From positions 18,419,001 through 18,483,000 of the forward strand of contig NC_079477.1 in the NCBI RefSeq assembly GCF_026230105.1: a stretch of 64,000 nt of DNA. Reading direction: 5' to 3'. This DNA comes from Diorhabda sublineata. Taxonomy: Eukaryota > Arthropoda > Insecta > Coleoptera > Chrysomelidae. The notes under the pieces were generated by a model. The model was not told the origin of the DNA. It saw only the letters and a list, made by a program, of their open reading frames with translations, and ran no database searches. Shown here in pieces: positions 21,116 through 32,070 of this stretch (position 1 is its first letter; the number at the start of each line of letters is the position of its first letter). Both the position numbers and the translations under genes were made by a program.

Positions 21116-21715
21116 GGAATGTAATTAGGTATTTTCATGGTATTTGGTAATTATTAAATTAATATACCTTCCTTATTATGTGTTGTTGACACCATTTCAA
21201 GGTCACGTAAAATATAATATTAAACTCGTTTATAAAAAAATACAAGATATATTCATGGAAAGTCTTTTTTAAGGAGGCGGTTACAATCCACCTACTGCAA
21301 GAGATTAACAAATATCAGCACCAAATATATAAAATGTATGTAGGCGGAGCAACACCGTGTTTTTGCCTTCCTTTGGGATTACCAAATAGAAAAATGTGAA
21401 TCACTCACCTGCGCTCGTAAAAACTATATGTGATAAGTGACCATTCAAGTGTGTGGGATTTAATGTCTATCCCCGAGTGTTTCTTAAGAGCTGTTGATTC
21501 AATAGAATTAACAGGGTATTTTCAAATTGAACAGCATGAAATTGAGGGATGAAACCATTTAAATTATGATGAACTTTTCCGGAAATGAACTTTCGTAGTT
21601 TCTTGCGACATAATTTGTAAAAAAATTAGTTAATTTGAATTTCCTAGATGGTATGAGTTATTGACCTTAATCAAGTACTAATTGTGAATATTTGTGCAAA
21701 GATTATCAAGACGTT
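21116..21715. other. Stretch without recognised gene
   Basis: Nothing recognised. Confidence 0.35.
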
Positions 21716-21717
21716 AG

Positions 21718-22095
21718 AGCAGTGGGATGGGAACATCGAAGTTAACCAGAGCCGATAAATTTATTCGTATTTTGGTATTCTGAAAGCGTAATTTTAGTAT
21801 AATATCTGCAAAAGGAAGCCACAATCAAAGATTCTTATTCTACCAATTTAATTCCGAAATTACGTCAAACGATAAAATATGAAGGGGAATTCCAACAAAG
21901 GTGTTATCCTGCATCAGGATAACGTACCCAGTCATAGGACCGCCATTTCAATTGCCGCAATAGCTCCGACTGGTTTTGACATAATTGAGGATCCACAATA
22001 TTTTCTAAATGTTTTCCCAAAACTTGGAAAATGGAGTCATATGGTGCGAAAAATCAAGATGCATTGGAAATCTAAGAACATTAAAAGGTAAATGT
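21718..22095 (+). pseudogene. mariner transposase relic
   Basis: Frames read FVFWYSESVI, KEATIKDSYSTNLIPKLRQT, then GVILHQDNVPSHRTAI around the second catalytic Asp (HQDN), and FPKLGKWS. Between HQDN and FPKLGKWS the usual DLAPSD block is degraded, so the third catalytic residue is lost. About one third of a mariner transposase is present. Mutations and a frameshift near 21880 show that it is dead. Confidence 0.65.
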
Positions 22096-23135
22096 GTTTC
22101 GGAAGAAGAAATTTCATTAAACTGTGTTAAACGTATAATGTCTTAGTCATAATTTGATTAGTTTTTGAAAATGTTTCTAAGGTTTTCATAAAAATCTAAG
22201 ACAGCCATTGCTAAACAGCGAGTTATGATTAATTGCTAAAAGAAATTTGGAAGGTGATTATAGTTTATTGAAATCATAATCATAAAAAATTATCTGTACA
22301 TTTCTTGTCTCATATTTTGCATAAACAGGCCACCATTTTTAATCCAGACAAATTTGAAATGTTTAATCTTGGCTACTTCTTTTGTCAAATAACTGTTGTT
22401 TAATCCACTTTTAGCTCAGGGGTAGAGCTGTTAGTTTGATTACATTTTATTTTAGATGCCGCTATAAAGTCATTTCTTTTCATTTCATGCAGTAATTGAA
22501 TATTAGTTGGTAGAGGTTTCCTGGAAACTACAAAGTTTGTTTGAAGATGTTACCTATCTCTTCAGCATCACCTAATTTCTGAATGACATGTCGTAAATTT
22601 TCATTTCTTTTCCCATTGAACACTTAAATTTTGATATTTTAAAACGTATTTTTTAGTTTAGCATTTCTAAACGAGTGAGGATGGATTGTACTACTTTTTT
22701 CAGTAGGGTATTTTCTTCTGATATTTATTCGATTCACTTCATTAAATTTAATAATTAAAGCTTCAAAGTCAGATACCTTGTCGCTATAGAGCATAGAGGT
22801 TAACCGACTTCAGAACTTATTTTTGTGTTGTATTTTGGATGCTTAATTTGTGTATGACAATCGTATAAGTCGTTGAAAATATTTTTCTGAAAACTGAGTC
22901 TGGAGCTATTATAAAATACCATTACTTACATATTTGAATAAAAAGAAAGAAAAGAAAAAGAAAAATTAATGTTGCAAAATTGTTTTCATAGCACTTAGAA
23001 TGTACCATTTCGTAACCTTTGACCCCTCATATCTCGAGAGCCCCTGAAGAATAAATTGCTTGTGGCCACCCCTGTGACTTAACCCTTTCCAACGATATCC
23101 CACTTGACTTTCTAAAAAAACCTTAATGTATTAAA
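22096..23135. other. Stretch without recognised gene
   Basis: No gene recognised. At 22412-22432 TAGCTCAGGGGTAGAGC resembles a tRNA D-arm/A box but has no B box. Bases 23020-23110 look like a fragment of a non-coding repeat. Confidence 0.35.
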
Positions 23136-23139
23136 TATA

Positions 23140-23620
23140 AAGATAGGTTTTTGAAAAGCAATACGCCTATACAAATGAAATAGCAGTTAGAAAGTGTGTA
23201 CGGAAACTGTGTACCATTGAGACCGTTAAATTTTGGACAGCTGAATTTAAACGTAGCCTTATTAGCTTGATTGACGTCAGGCATTGAGGAAGGTTGAAAA
23301 ACTGCGGCAACCAGAGATATGATTGAAACAATTCACAAAATAGTAACTGAAGAGTATAGGGTATCATTTATCGATGATTCGAAGGAAAAGAAAGTACTTT
23401 TCTATCGAGACAACGCACTTCGGTGATCGTCATGGCTAACATTAACCAGTTACCCGTCAAACTGATTGAATACTCGCTTTATTCAGCTAATTTGGCCCCC
23501 AACGAAGTGTTTCTGTTTTTTAACCTCAAAGTTTCATTTGATGGATAGAAATTTTTATTATACAAAGCTGTTATCGCATATGTTAACGCCCATTTTAAGG
23601 AGAAAGAATGATAATGGAAA
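23140..23620 (+). pseudogene. mariner transposase relic, internally deleted
   Basis: Frames read ETVKFWTAEFKRS (family: VR-W--RFKSG), MIETIHKIVTEEYRVSFIDD, then jump to KEKKVLFYRDNAL around the second catalytic Asp. Next come IQLIWPPTK in the remains of the PYSPDLAP region and KLLSHMLTPILRR or, in another frame, KAVIAYVNAHFKE at the C-terminus. The middle of the catalytic domain is missing and several frames are needed, so it is dead. Its motifs differ from the 21.7-kb copy (RDNA versus HQDN), suggesting a different mariner lineage. Confidence 0.6.
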
Positions 23621-24920
23621 ACATGTCTTGCTTCATTATGAAATTGGAAACTTCTCAGACAACCCTCGTATATATGCTACAAATAACTACAAATAACAAT
23701 TGTCGCTCATGGACTAATGGTATAGTGTAAGTGTAGATAACGAGTTCTTAACTGCAAACCGTTAACTATATTGATAAGTTTAGGACGACTGCAAATTAAG
23801 TGGATGATAAAAACAGTTTGTAGCCGATGATAAATGCAAAAAAAAAATAATATTTACACCTGAAATAATCCAATATTGACAGAGCATTAATACTGGTTTA
23901 CTGATATTCTGCACATAGAAAGTAAAAATTTATAACACATTTTATGAATGCTGATTGAAACGTGCTATTATTAGAGCCAAGACTTTTTCACAAATATTGA
24001 TTGTGCACGAACGATGAACTCGTTACTCACCAGAGAATTTCATGATATTTATTTTGGTATATTCAAGCTCACTCTCATTTTGTAGATAATAGACCACTTT
24101 CATTACTCAAATGACAACTAAAGTATTACATCATCACTAGTCAATTATTTTCACATAACAATCATAAGCTTATTACATTCGGAATATATCCAAATTAGTC
24201 ATAAAAAACTCAAAACTTTAATTGCGTGTTACAATTAATGAGACTTTCTCGTTATATATGTGAATTAATTAGCGTTATCGAAACTGAAATTTGTGCAAAA
24301 ATTTTTAGTAATCAAGAACGAATTATAACACTAGTTTTAATATTGTATATTATTTAGTTTAGATAATTATGCACTGGGCGTACCAATAGGTTTAGCTCTC
24401 TGCCGTATATCAGGAATCGATTCTGTATATAGAGAAAAATGTTGACTCGACAAAAATCTGCTTAAAGTTTTGTGTCTGACTCTAGAACGCGTAATTAAAT
24501 AAAAAAATTAGAAAGCCCAATTTCCGCAAATTATCATCATGAAGAATATAATAAATAAGAGAATAGATTGGAAACCCAAAACTCCGATTCTACTCAACTG
24601 TTTTTTCCCAGTCTTTCCGATCTTAATAAACAGAGCTATTTTCTAGAAATACTACAAGAATAATGATTTCGACGCAATCTAATGACTAGAATAGACACTA
24701 AAGGGAGATATTCAATTTTTATTTCAAATTTAGTCTATTTTTAAAGTGTTAAATACGAGTATGACATTTTAAGTAGTTATGAGAGAAGACATAATTGTAA
24801 GGTATCTAAAAAACATATATTTCAATCATATTTCTTTGAAGATAGATTATTTACTAAGAGTGTTTTAATAATTTTGAAATAATAAATACTTATTTTATTG
24901 GCTCTATTAATAATAATTTA
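23621..24920. other. AT-rich stretch without recognised gene
   Basis: Nothing recognised. Confidence 0.4.
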
Positions 24921-24924
24921 GATA

Positions 24925-25480
24925 ATTGTTTTTGTTTGAGCTGATGTGTGAGAGCTCGTAATGTCGTGGTGGAGAGTGCAGTGCAATTATGCAGTATACA
25001 ACCCGAACACATCTTTTCGTCAGCCAAATGTTACGGTATGTCACATGACGATCTTGCAATATCAGTTACCTCACAGCATTGATGTTTTCTGGCACAACAG
25101 CCGATAGTCGACGATCTGTAGCGAAGTGCGATCACAATTGAATTCGGAAAACCAGCGAAACACGGTGGCTCAAAATAGTGTTTCATCACCAAAAGTCGAT
25201 GCGAGTTGATCGGCACACTATTGTTTGTTTCATCCACACAAAGTCATACAAAATCGTCGCCCGTAAATGTTCGCGATTTCATTTATTCAATTATTTTGCC
25301 AAGATGAATGTTTCAAGTATCAACTCAAATAGTGATGGAAATGTCAGATTTGACATAATCACATCAAGGTTGCCATATCTCAAAACTTGAATAGCAGCCC
25401 TCGTGTCTCGTTCAGGAATGGTGTGTGTCACATGGATTTTGAGGAATAAGCTAAAATTGATTTTAGTCTCGTAGCAACTC
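24925..25480 (-). pseudogene. mariner element relic with leader and N-terminal domain
   Basis: Minus strand: a leader (25480-25280) similar to 15690-15790, then DNA-binding domain frames giving TIVCRSTRIDFW, LSAVVPENINAVR and LILQDRHVTYRN (family: VVPENIDAVRELILQDRHVT). It then jumps to SLHHDITSSHTSAQT near 24960, matching HHDNASSHTSAQ around the second catalytic Asp. The intervening catalytic region is deleted. It belongs to the same subfamily as the mariner at 15.7-19.5 kb and probably the fragment at 37.9 kb. Confidence 0.65.
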
Positions 25481-26150
25481 ATAGATTAGGAGACGTATTG
25501 TTCTCAATTGACAGATTCTATGGAAGATTGTTTAAGCTTGCGATGGTCTCATAACCAAAAATTTTGACGCTAAAATTTGTATCATCTTTTATTGCACAAA
25601 AAACATTAGAATTAGGAGATAATGGATTTCTCTCAGACCAAAAATGTATATGTAAGTTTTTGTTCTCTTCTTTTGAAACCAATCACGTCGAGGAAGATTA
25701 TCTAATTGTAAATATTGCATCAAACGATTTGCAAATGGTTTTCATTTATATTTTTTTGCAGCATTCGATTAATTATTCTCGTCCACAAGTAAGATATCTG
25801 TCCCAATCATCAATGGAGACATTTGGAATATCAATGTTTGTCTTAGATTGGAGCAAACTGACGGCAGTTTTTAAGCAATTTTATAATTTCACCAGTCTGA
25901 TTAGAATATCTTGTTGCAAGAACATGGTCAACAATTCTATTACACAACGCAAATAATATGATTCAAAAAATAATCATCCTGCATTCACAAATTCAAAGGA
26001 CATATTATAAAAATACATCTCATAAGACAGAGAAAAGCGAGAAATTCTTTATGGTCAAAAAGTTGTTTACAATTTGTAGATAAAAGTTTGTAAATAAATT
26101 AAATCTAAATATAAAGTATAGGTACACAAGGAAACTACAAAACGAAATAA
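25481..26150. other. Stretch without recognised gene
   Basis: A 130-codon plus-strand open stretch (25564-25956) is the longest unexplained frame here. It contains no recognised motif and its composition is that of AT-rich background, so I do not call a gene. Confidence 0.3.
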
Positions 26151-26237
26151 CGAAATTACCTTTTAAAATGTACAGGTGCAAATTTTTCTATGTAATAAAC
26201 ATTATATGTATATATTACGGTAAATGTATGTACACTC

Positions 26238-26281
26238 TTGGGAAATGTACACTTTTACCGTAAAATGTGTACATTTCCCAA
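26238..26281. repeat. Perfect-like hairpin in integrase element flank
   Basis: Arms TTGGGAAATGTACACTTTTA and, after a 2-base centre, its near-complete reverse complement with one extra base. No gene overlaps it. Confidence 0.85.
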
Positions 26282-26542
26282 AAAGTTAGGTATATGTGAA
26301 CTAAATATAATATATATGTACATTTCCTGGCCAATGTGTACTCTTGCCTTCACATTTTGGTAAATGTATACTTTTACCTTCATGTTTCAAGAAAATTTGG
26401 AATACAAATAAATTAAAAATGTTGTTGCAGTAAAATAATATTTATTTAAATAAACATAATAACGAAAATTATTTTAATTAAAAAATGTAAATGACAAACA
26501 AAACATACTTTTCTTTGCATATTATATAATATATGTCGTAGG

Positions 26543-27110
26543 TTATGATCCAAATATTGTAAGCATATTTTGAACATCTTGATTCGCTCGCTCTATCGAG
26601 CCCTGACTTTGTGAATGGCGAGGCTTCCCGTGTATTATTTTCACACCACCCCACATATTTGCTAATTCTTGGATAATTTTATTTGCAAAAAATTTAGTTA
26701 AATGATCTTGATAATTTAAAATAAATTTACATTGATTATCTGGTTGTGTCTGTAAATTTAAAAGATCCACTTGATACCTAGAATTCATTTCACTCGTTAA
26801 AATTGGTTTTATTGCAATTCTTTTTTTCTTGTCCTTCGACTTTTTTTGACATGCTTCACATAAAGATACATACAACATACTGCTTCAGTAGTAATGTTGT
26901 TGTATTTGTTATTAATTTCTTTCACTAATCTGTTTCGGCCACCATAGCCAGTTGCCAAATGAGCATCCTGTATAATTTCATGAGTGTCTTCAATTTTTGT
27001 AAAATATTTTATGTCCTTCTTCAAATGGACTTATTAATTTTTCTTCCTTCCCTACCACTATTATATCGTATCTTTTCAGTCGGCGGTTATCTACATCACT
27101 TTTATTTTTT
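26543..27110 (-). pseudogene. KRBA2/SCAND3-type DDE integrase relic
   Basis: Minus strand: DVDNRRLKRYDIIVVGKEEK, then an H2C2 zinc segment (HLATGYGGRNRLVKEI and later CEACQKK), then the core SRYQVDLLNLQTQPDNQC (first Asp) and ILNYQDHLTKF, then directly FANKIIQELANMW and KIIHGKPRHSQSQGSIERAN with the catalytic Glu. The roughly 45 residues expected between LTKF and FANK, including the second catalytic Asp, are missing. A frameshift near 26880 breaks the zinc segment. It is therefore inactive. The family is used by Ginger-type transposons and gypsy-like elements and was domesticated as KRBA2/SCAND3 in vertebrates. Confidence 0.7.
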
Positions 27111-27439
27111 TTTTTTTTAATTTTGCTATCTTTACTTCCAATAATATTTTTTCATACTGATGCTGGTTAAATAGAACTATGTAAATATTATAGTTTTTTG
27201 TATTACTATCTGCTCTAGTTAGTTTTTAAATTTTTCTTATTGTTCATTTGTTTTTTAAAAATGCTCACATTTACCAAAACAGCATTGTCATTGTGAATTC
27301 AATGTTCATTTTCCTTACTTGAAATTATAAATGTTTGTTGAATGCACTTTACCCAAACGAGGAGGCAAATTTGCACATTTACCGGAAAATGTGTTTATAG
27401 AGTAAATGGCACTTTCCAGTAAATATGCTAGATGTTAAA

Positions 27440-28796
27440 AGGGAAAAGATGTTATAGATTTGATTTCAATGATTTTGCATTTTTTGCACTGTAAAGTTTT
27501 GCTACCTTATTAAAATCTGAACTTAGGGTAGGTAGATAAAGGTCGTGTTCCGCGTTCCTAAGTGGATATCTGTGCAATAATCTTTATAAAAATGGAGAAG
27601 CGTGCTTACGAATTAGGCAAACAGATTCAAAGATGAATAAGAAAGGAAGAAGTCATTACTTTGAATGAATAAAGAAGTCCTGGCAGTGAGCCCTGCTGCT
27701 TAGTCTAGAGTATAGAGTAAATATCTAACAGCTGTATTTGTAGCTTGAAAATTCGCTCAAATTGAGTCGTATGACACGTACTCCAGAAGAGACGGCGATA
27801 TCGGTAATGCGACTTAATAAGGGTATAATTAACTGTTATAGAGATGGATAAGTTTTATTCATTGGAAACTGATCTTAGCGCAAATCAAGCAGGACTTATT
27901 TTTTAGATAAAGTGGCAATTAACGCCCATTTCAAAGAATTGTCTACACCTACAAGGACATTAATGGTGGTGTTATTTAGTACAAAAGGCTGTATTGTATT
28001 TTTATATGATAAAACTTCAGTTTTAGAAACGTTGAAACACAAAGAACTAGAATCGTACAATGTACCTAACCTAACCTAACCAGTGGTGATTAGATATGGT
28101 CCTATGAAGTGCCGTGAGATCAGGGCTGCTTCAAGAGAAACTAATATCCTCTGCATATTTCACACATTTTACCACTAATATGTAGATAGGCAATGTCGTT
28201 GATAAACAGAAGAAACAAAATAGGACCTAGTACTTTGGGGCACTCCACATTCTATTACCTTGCAAGAAGACATCGTTCTATCAACCTCTACAAACTGACT
28301 TTTATTGGTAGAGTAAGAAATACTATAAATAACTATATCGGAAACCGTCGAAAAATCATAAAAAGTTGTTGCAATGGATGTTTAGGCTGGAGTAAATATT
28401 ACTTAGGAGGAAGAATATATCATTATTCGCGCATCTGTTTCTTAAAAAATTCAAACTGATGGGTATTAAGTATTTTATATTTAGAAGAAATGATAAAAGC
28501 CCCTTTTTGAACAATATTTCTATGATCTTAGATAACGTGGGAAGAAGTGCAATTGAGGGATAGTTTGATGCTTGATCTGTATCTACTCTTTTATGCAGAG
28601 GTATAATTATATAATTATAGCCATCTTTACGCAATTGGGAAAAGTGCCATTTTTAAATAAAACCAGATGGGAATTTATTTCTGATGTCATTAAAGGTACT
28701 GCGAAGCTCGGCTAAATCTACGGCCAAAAAGAGGAAACTCCCATCAGGGAGATATGAAAAAGGATCATGATAAGGATTTATCGAATTCGTTGAATT
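27440..28796 (-). pseudogene. Jockey-like LINE relic, 3' half (RT)
   Basis: Minus strand from 28796 downward: LFLAVDLAELRSTFNDIRNK, IPLHKRVDTDQASNYPSIAL, LPTLSKIIEILFKK (RT block), then ECGVPQSTRSYF / LFLLFINDIAYL (motif B), AEDISFLLKQ (a decayed motif C), FNVSKTEVLSYKN (motif D), VGVDNSLKWA (motif E), and near the end HYRYRRLFW and HRYPLRNAEHDLYLP. These are the ordered blocks of a Jockey-type RT and its C-terminal domain. Many stops and frameshifts show that it is dead. It continues at 31851 after an RTE insertion. A CCTAA telomere-type insertion lies inside (28065-28081). Confidence 0.65.
28065..28081. repeat. Short interstitial telomere-type repeat (CCTAA)n
   Basis: Three full CCTAA units plus CC. 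TTAGG is the common insect telomere repeat. It lies within the Jockey-like RT relic. Confidence 0.8.
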
Positions 28797-28809
28797 TTTG
28801 GCTACATTC
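28797..28809. repeat. Target-site duplication, left copy
   Basis: TTTGGCTACATTC, identical to 31838-31850 on the other side of the RTE-like LINE. Confidence 0.9.
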
Positions 28810-31800
28810 TTCTTTTTTTTTTCTTTATCTTCCTGCTGTGTATAGGCATCATTGCCTGTTTTTCTTCACATCATTGCCTCTGCTCAGTCACCTGGGAGGT
28901 TGTCACTCCATCTTTTCCTAGGTCTTCCAAGGCTTCTTTGTCCTATTGGTGATTTGTCCCTTGATATTTTCTCAATTCGTTGTTCCGTCGTGCGATCAAT
29001 GTGCTCATTCCATTTTATCTTTCTATCCAGTACCCAGTCATTGATGTTATCTATCCCGCATGTTCGTCTTATGTTTTTACTTCTTTCTCTATTCATTAGT
29101 GTTCTTCCCGCTATTCTTCGAACTATTTTCATTTCTGTAGTCTCCAATATCCGTTTCGTTTTGGAGGTCTCAGGTCGGGTCTCTGCTGCATATGATAATA
29201 TAGGTCTGATTGCGGTCCTGTATCTGCGGGCTTTTGCTTCAGTTCGAATGTATTTATTTCGCCAGATTGTGTCATTTAGGTATGCTCTTGAGGCTCTTGT
29301 AGCTTGGTTTCTTACTTCCGTCTCCACGTCCCCGTGTCCAGATATTTCGATTCCCAGATAATTAAATTTCATTTCCTGGTGTATTATTTTGTTATCCACC
29401 ACAAGCTTACATCTGATCGGTGTCTTGGAAGTAACCATTGATTTTGTCTTTGCCACTGATACTATCATATTGAACTTTTTTGCTGTTTTGTTAAATTGGT
29501 ACAGTAGCCTTTGCAGATCGTCCTCGTTCTCCGCCAACAGTACCGCATCGTCTGCATAGCATAGGATTTTGCCCTCTTTATTTCCCATTTTGTATCCTCT
29601 TAGTTTGCGTACTTGTTTTATGATTTCATCCATCACTATGTTAAATAGGAGCGGGCTGAGAGAGTCCCCTTGCTGCAGGTATCTGTTCAGTTAGGTCATC
29701 ATTTATTTTTGTTTGGATCGTATTTTTTGAGTATATATTTTCGATTATTTTAATGACATTATATGGTATCTGTCTATCATAGAGAAGGTGTATTATGTCT
29801 TTTAGTTGTATTCGGTCGAAGACCTTCTTGCAAGTCAATGAAACACATGAAGGCTGGTCGATTATATTCGATAGATTTTTCCGTTATTTGTCTTATGACA
29901 AATATTGCGTCCGTGCAGGATCCTCCCGATCTGAAACCCTGTTGTTCATCTGCTATGAGATACATTCATTTATTTTGTTTGTTATTATCTTTTTTGTTAA
30001 TTTCAGCGTTGTGCATAGTAGATTTATTCCTCTATAGTTCTCGGGCATTTTTTTATCTCCCTTTTTAAATAGTGGAATCGTAATGCTATTTCTCGACTCA
30101 TCTGGTATTCTGTGTTGGGCAAATATTTTTTTGATTAGGGTTGTTAGTTGTTGGTTTAGCTTCTCTCCTCCATATTTAAGTAATGCGTTGGCGATGTTAT
30201 GCGAACCTGGGCTCTTTCTGTTTTTAAGTTTTTGGAGTGCTGTTTCTATATCTTCCTTTTTTATATTAGTCTCATCACTTATCACTATCTCTGGTGTATT
30301 TGGCTCGGTTTCGGTCTCTTCTTCCTTGCATAGTTCCTCTAAATATTTTACCCAGGTATCTCTTTCTACGTGTCTGGTTCTGATGAGTTCATTTGCTTCT
30401 GTTCTCTGATTTCTTATTAATCGCCAGATTTGTTTTTGTAACTCATAGAAGTCTCTTTCCATTCTTTTGGAGAAGGTTTCCCAGTAGTTGTCTTTCATTT
30501 GTCTCACTAGTGTTTTTGTATCGTTACGGATTCTCTTGTATACTTCATATGCTTCTGCCGTTTGTGACGACATGTAGTTTAAGTACGCTTTCTTTTTCTT
30601 TTTGCACTGTTCTTTGACCTTGTTGGAGAACCATGATATTTTGTTTGTTCCTTGTTTTTGCGGTCCGAGTCCGAGTTCCAGGCGATTCACTTGATGCTTC
30701 TATGATATTTTCTTTTAATCTCTTCCAACTGTTGTTGGTCATTTTCTACTATCGGGTTTTCATCGATTTTCCCTTTTGAACGGTTTTGATACACATAGTT
30801 CTTTTATGGTTGTGTCCCACATGGATTCGATGTTTATTTTTTCTGTGTGTGCTCTTGGTTCTCTATTCCTTCCCAGGTTAAGTTTCATTTTGATTTTTCC
30901 CAAAAGCAAACTGTGGTCACTTCCTGCATTCGCGGAGTTTAATGTCCTTACTTCTTGTATCTGTGCGGGGTGTATATGTCTATTGGTTACGATGTAGTCT
31001 ATTGTTGATTGTTGTCCCCGGGAGTTGCGGAAGGTGGATTTGTACTATGGTTTGAGATCAAAGAAGGTGTTGTTGATTCTTAGATCACATAGCGAATATA
31101 GGTTCATCAACAATTCCCCATTGTCGTTCAATATATTTTCGTTAAAGCGTTGTTTTACGCCTGGTATCACTTCGTTACCAATGCGTGCGTTAAAATCTCC
31201 AAGGATTATTATCAATTCATTCTGTGGTAGTGATTCTGTAATATTTTGAAGTTGTTCGTAGAAACTTTCTCGCTATTGTTTTGGCTTATTATCTTCGGTT
31301 GTATATATCGATATAATATTTAAAAATTGAGTTTCTGTTCGCAGTTTAACGATTAGTATGCGATATGATGTATATTGACATTCTTCTATGCTGTTTGTAT
31401 ATTTCTTGTGTATTGCCAGTCCCACTCCTTCTTTCGCACGTTCGTCCTTGCTGACTCCACTGTATATTACCATGTAATCGTTGTATATTCGTTGTCCATT
31501 TCCCTTTTTTTTGGCTTCTTGAAGGGCGCAGATATCGATGCGGTGGTCTTTAAGTTCTATGATAACTTCTTGCTCTTTGTTGTTAAAAGTTTTTATATTC
31601 CAGGTAGCAAATCGCAGAACATCTCTCCTCTTCCAATTCGTTAGCCTTTTTCTCGCATGGGTCGTCGTCTTTAAATCAGTCCTATTCCGAGGCAAATTTG
31701 TGGGTCTATGAGCTATATTCGATTTACGGTGGATGAGCTTCTAACCCGTTCCACCAACCCTCCTCCTTTTCCCGGGCATGGGACCAGCAACACAATCGCT

Positions 31801-31837
31801 AAGCTACTCAATCCACCCAGCGATCATGCAGGCGGAG
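28810..31837 (-). mobile_element. Full-length RTE-like LINE insertion
   Basis: A 3028-bp insertion bounded by a perfect 13-bp direct repeat. The 5' end (high coordinate) begins with a G+C-rich leader; the 3' end (low coordinate) is A-rich on the sense strand. It contains an endonuclease and RT frame in the order expected of RTE-type LINEs, which move by target-primed reverse transcription. It sits inside an older Jockey-like LINE in the same orientation. Confidence 0.9.
28860..31779 (-). pseudogene. RTE-like endonuclease-reverse transcriptase, frameshifted
   Basis: A likely start ATG lies at 31779 (MPGKRRRVGGTG, followed by an in-frame stop). The endonuclease reads LRFATWNIKTFN, CALQEAKKK, ILGDFNARIGNE, and near 30930 NAGSDHSLLLGK, so the Asn, Glu, Asp-Asn and SDH catalytic motifs are present. 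The RT follows (30690-28884): IPLFKKGDKKMPENYRGINL, FRSGGSCTDAIFVIRQ, FIDLQ (then a frameshift into KVFDRIQLKDI), QQGDSLSPLLFN after another frameshift, ILCYADDAVLLAENEDDL (YADD intact), FNYLGIEISGHG. The C-terminus ends GQRSLGRPRKRWSDNL. Only a few frameshifts and stops separate the pieces, so it died fairly recently. Confidence 0.85.
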
Positions 31838-31850
31838 TTTGGCTACATTC
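31838..31850. repeat. Target-site duplication, right copy
   Basis: TTTGGCTACATTC, identical to 28797-28809. Confidence 0.9.
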
Positions 31851-32070
31851 ACAAGTGATTATTAAGGTTATCAGGTGAAGTATAGATTGTTATCGACGAA
31901 GAAGCCTTATTTCTTAGATCATTCACAATAGACGACGTTTCTGTATAGTTTTACGTAATTTTGGAAGAGAATTTCCTTAGGTGAGATAAAGATAGCATGT
32001 TCTTTGTAGATATCCGTAAGCCTTATTTTAAATACGCCCGAGGGGAAAAAAGTCAATTCCAGACTAGCTC
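31851..32070 (-). pseudogene. Jockey-like LINE relic, continuation 5' of the RTE insertion
   Basis: Minus strand gives RLTDIYKEHAIFISPKEILF and NYVKLYRN, then VNDLRNKASSSITIYTSPD and NLNNHL. The frame runs across the target site into NVAKNSTNSINPYHDPFSYL on the other side (28797 and below). This shows that the two halves were one element before the RTE inserted. It is the region between endonuclease and RT in Jockey-type proteins. Confidence 0.6.

Larger units (their letters stand above)
26160..27430 (-). mobile_element. Integrase-bearing element with hairpin-rich flanks
   Basis: An integrase relic (26543-27100) is flanked on both sides by repeats built from GTAAATGTGTACA-like and TTTACC-like units (26215-26385 and 27255-27430). 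The left flank includes a near-perfect hairpin at 26238-26281 whose arms start TTGGGAAATGTACAC. These flanks suggest terminal or subterminal repeats of a DNA transposon using a retroviral-type DDE integrase (Ginger-like), but exact ends and a target duplication could not be fixed. Boundaries are approximate. Confidence 0.5.

Noticed and set aside
22412..22432. tRNA-like D-arm (TAGCTCAGGGGTAGAGC)
   Set aside because: No matching acceptor stem, anticodon arm or T-arm/B box follows; probably chance or a very old SINE head.
25564..25956. 130-codon plus-strand open frame
   Set aside because: No recognised motif, AT-biased composition and no splice or promoter context.
28852..29361. 169-codon plus-strand open frame
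   Set aside because: Antisense shadow of the RTE-like RT, which has clear motifs on the minus strand.
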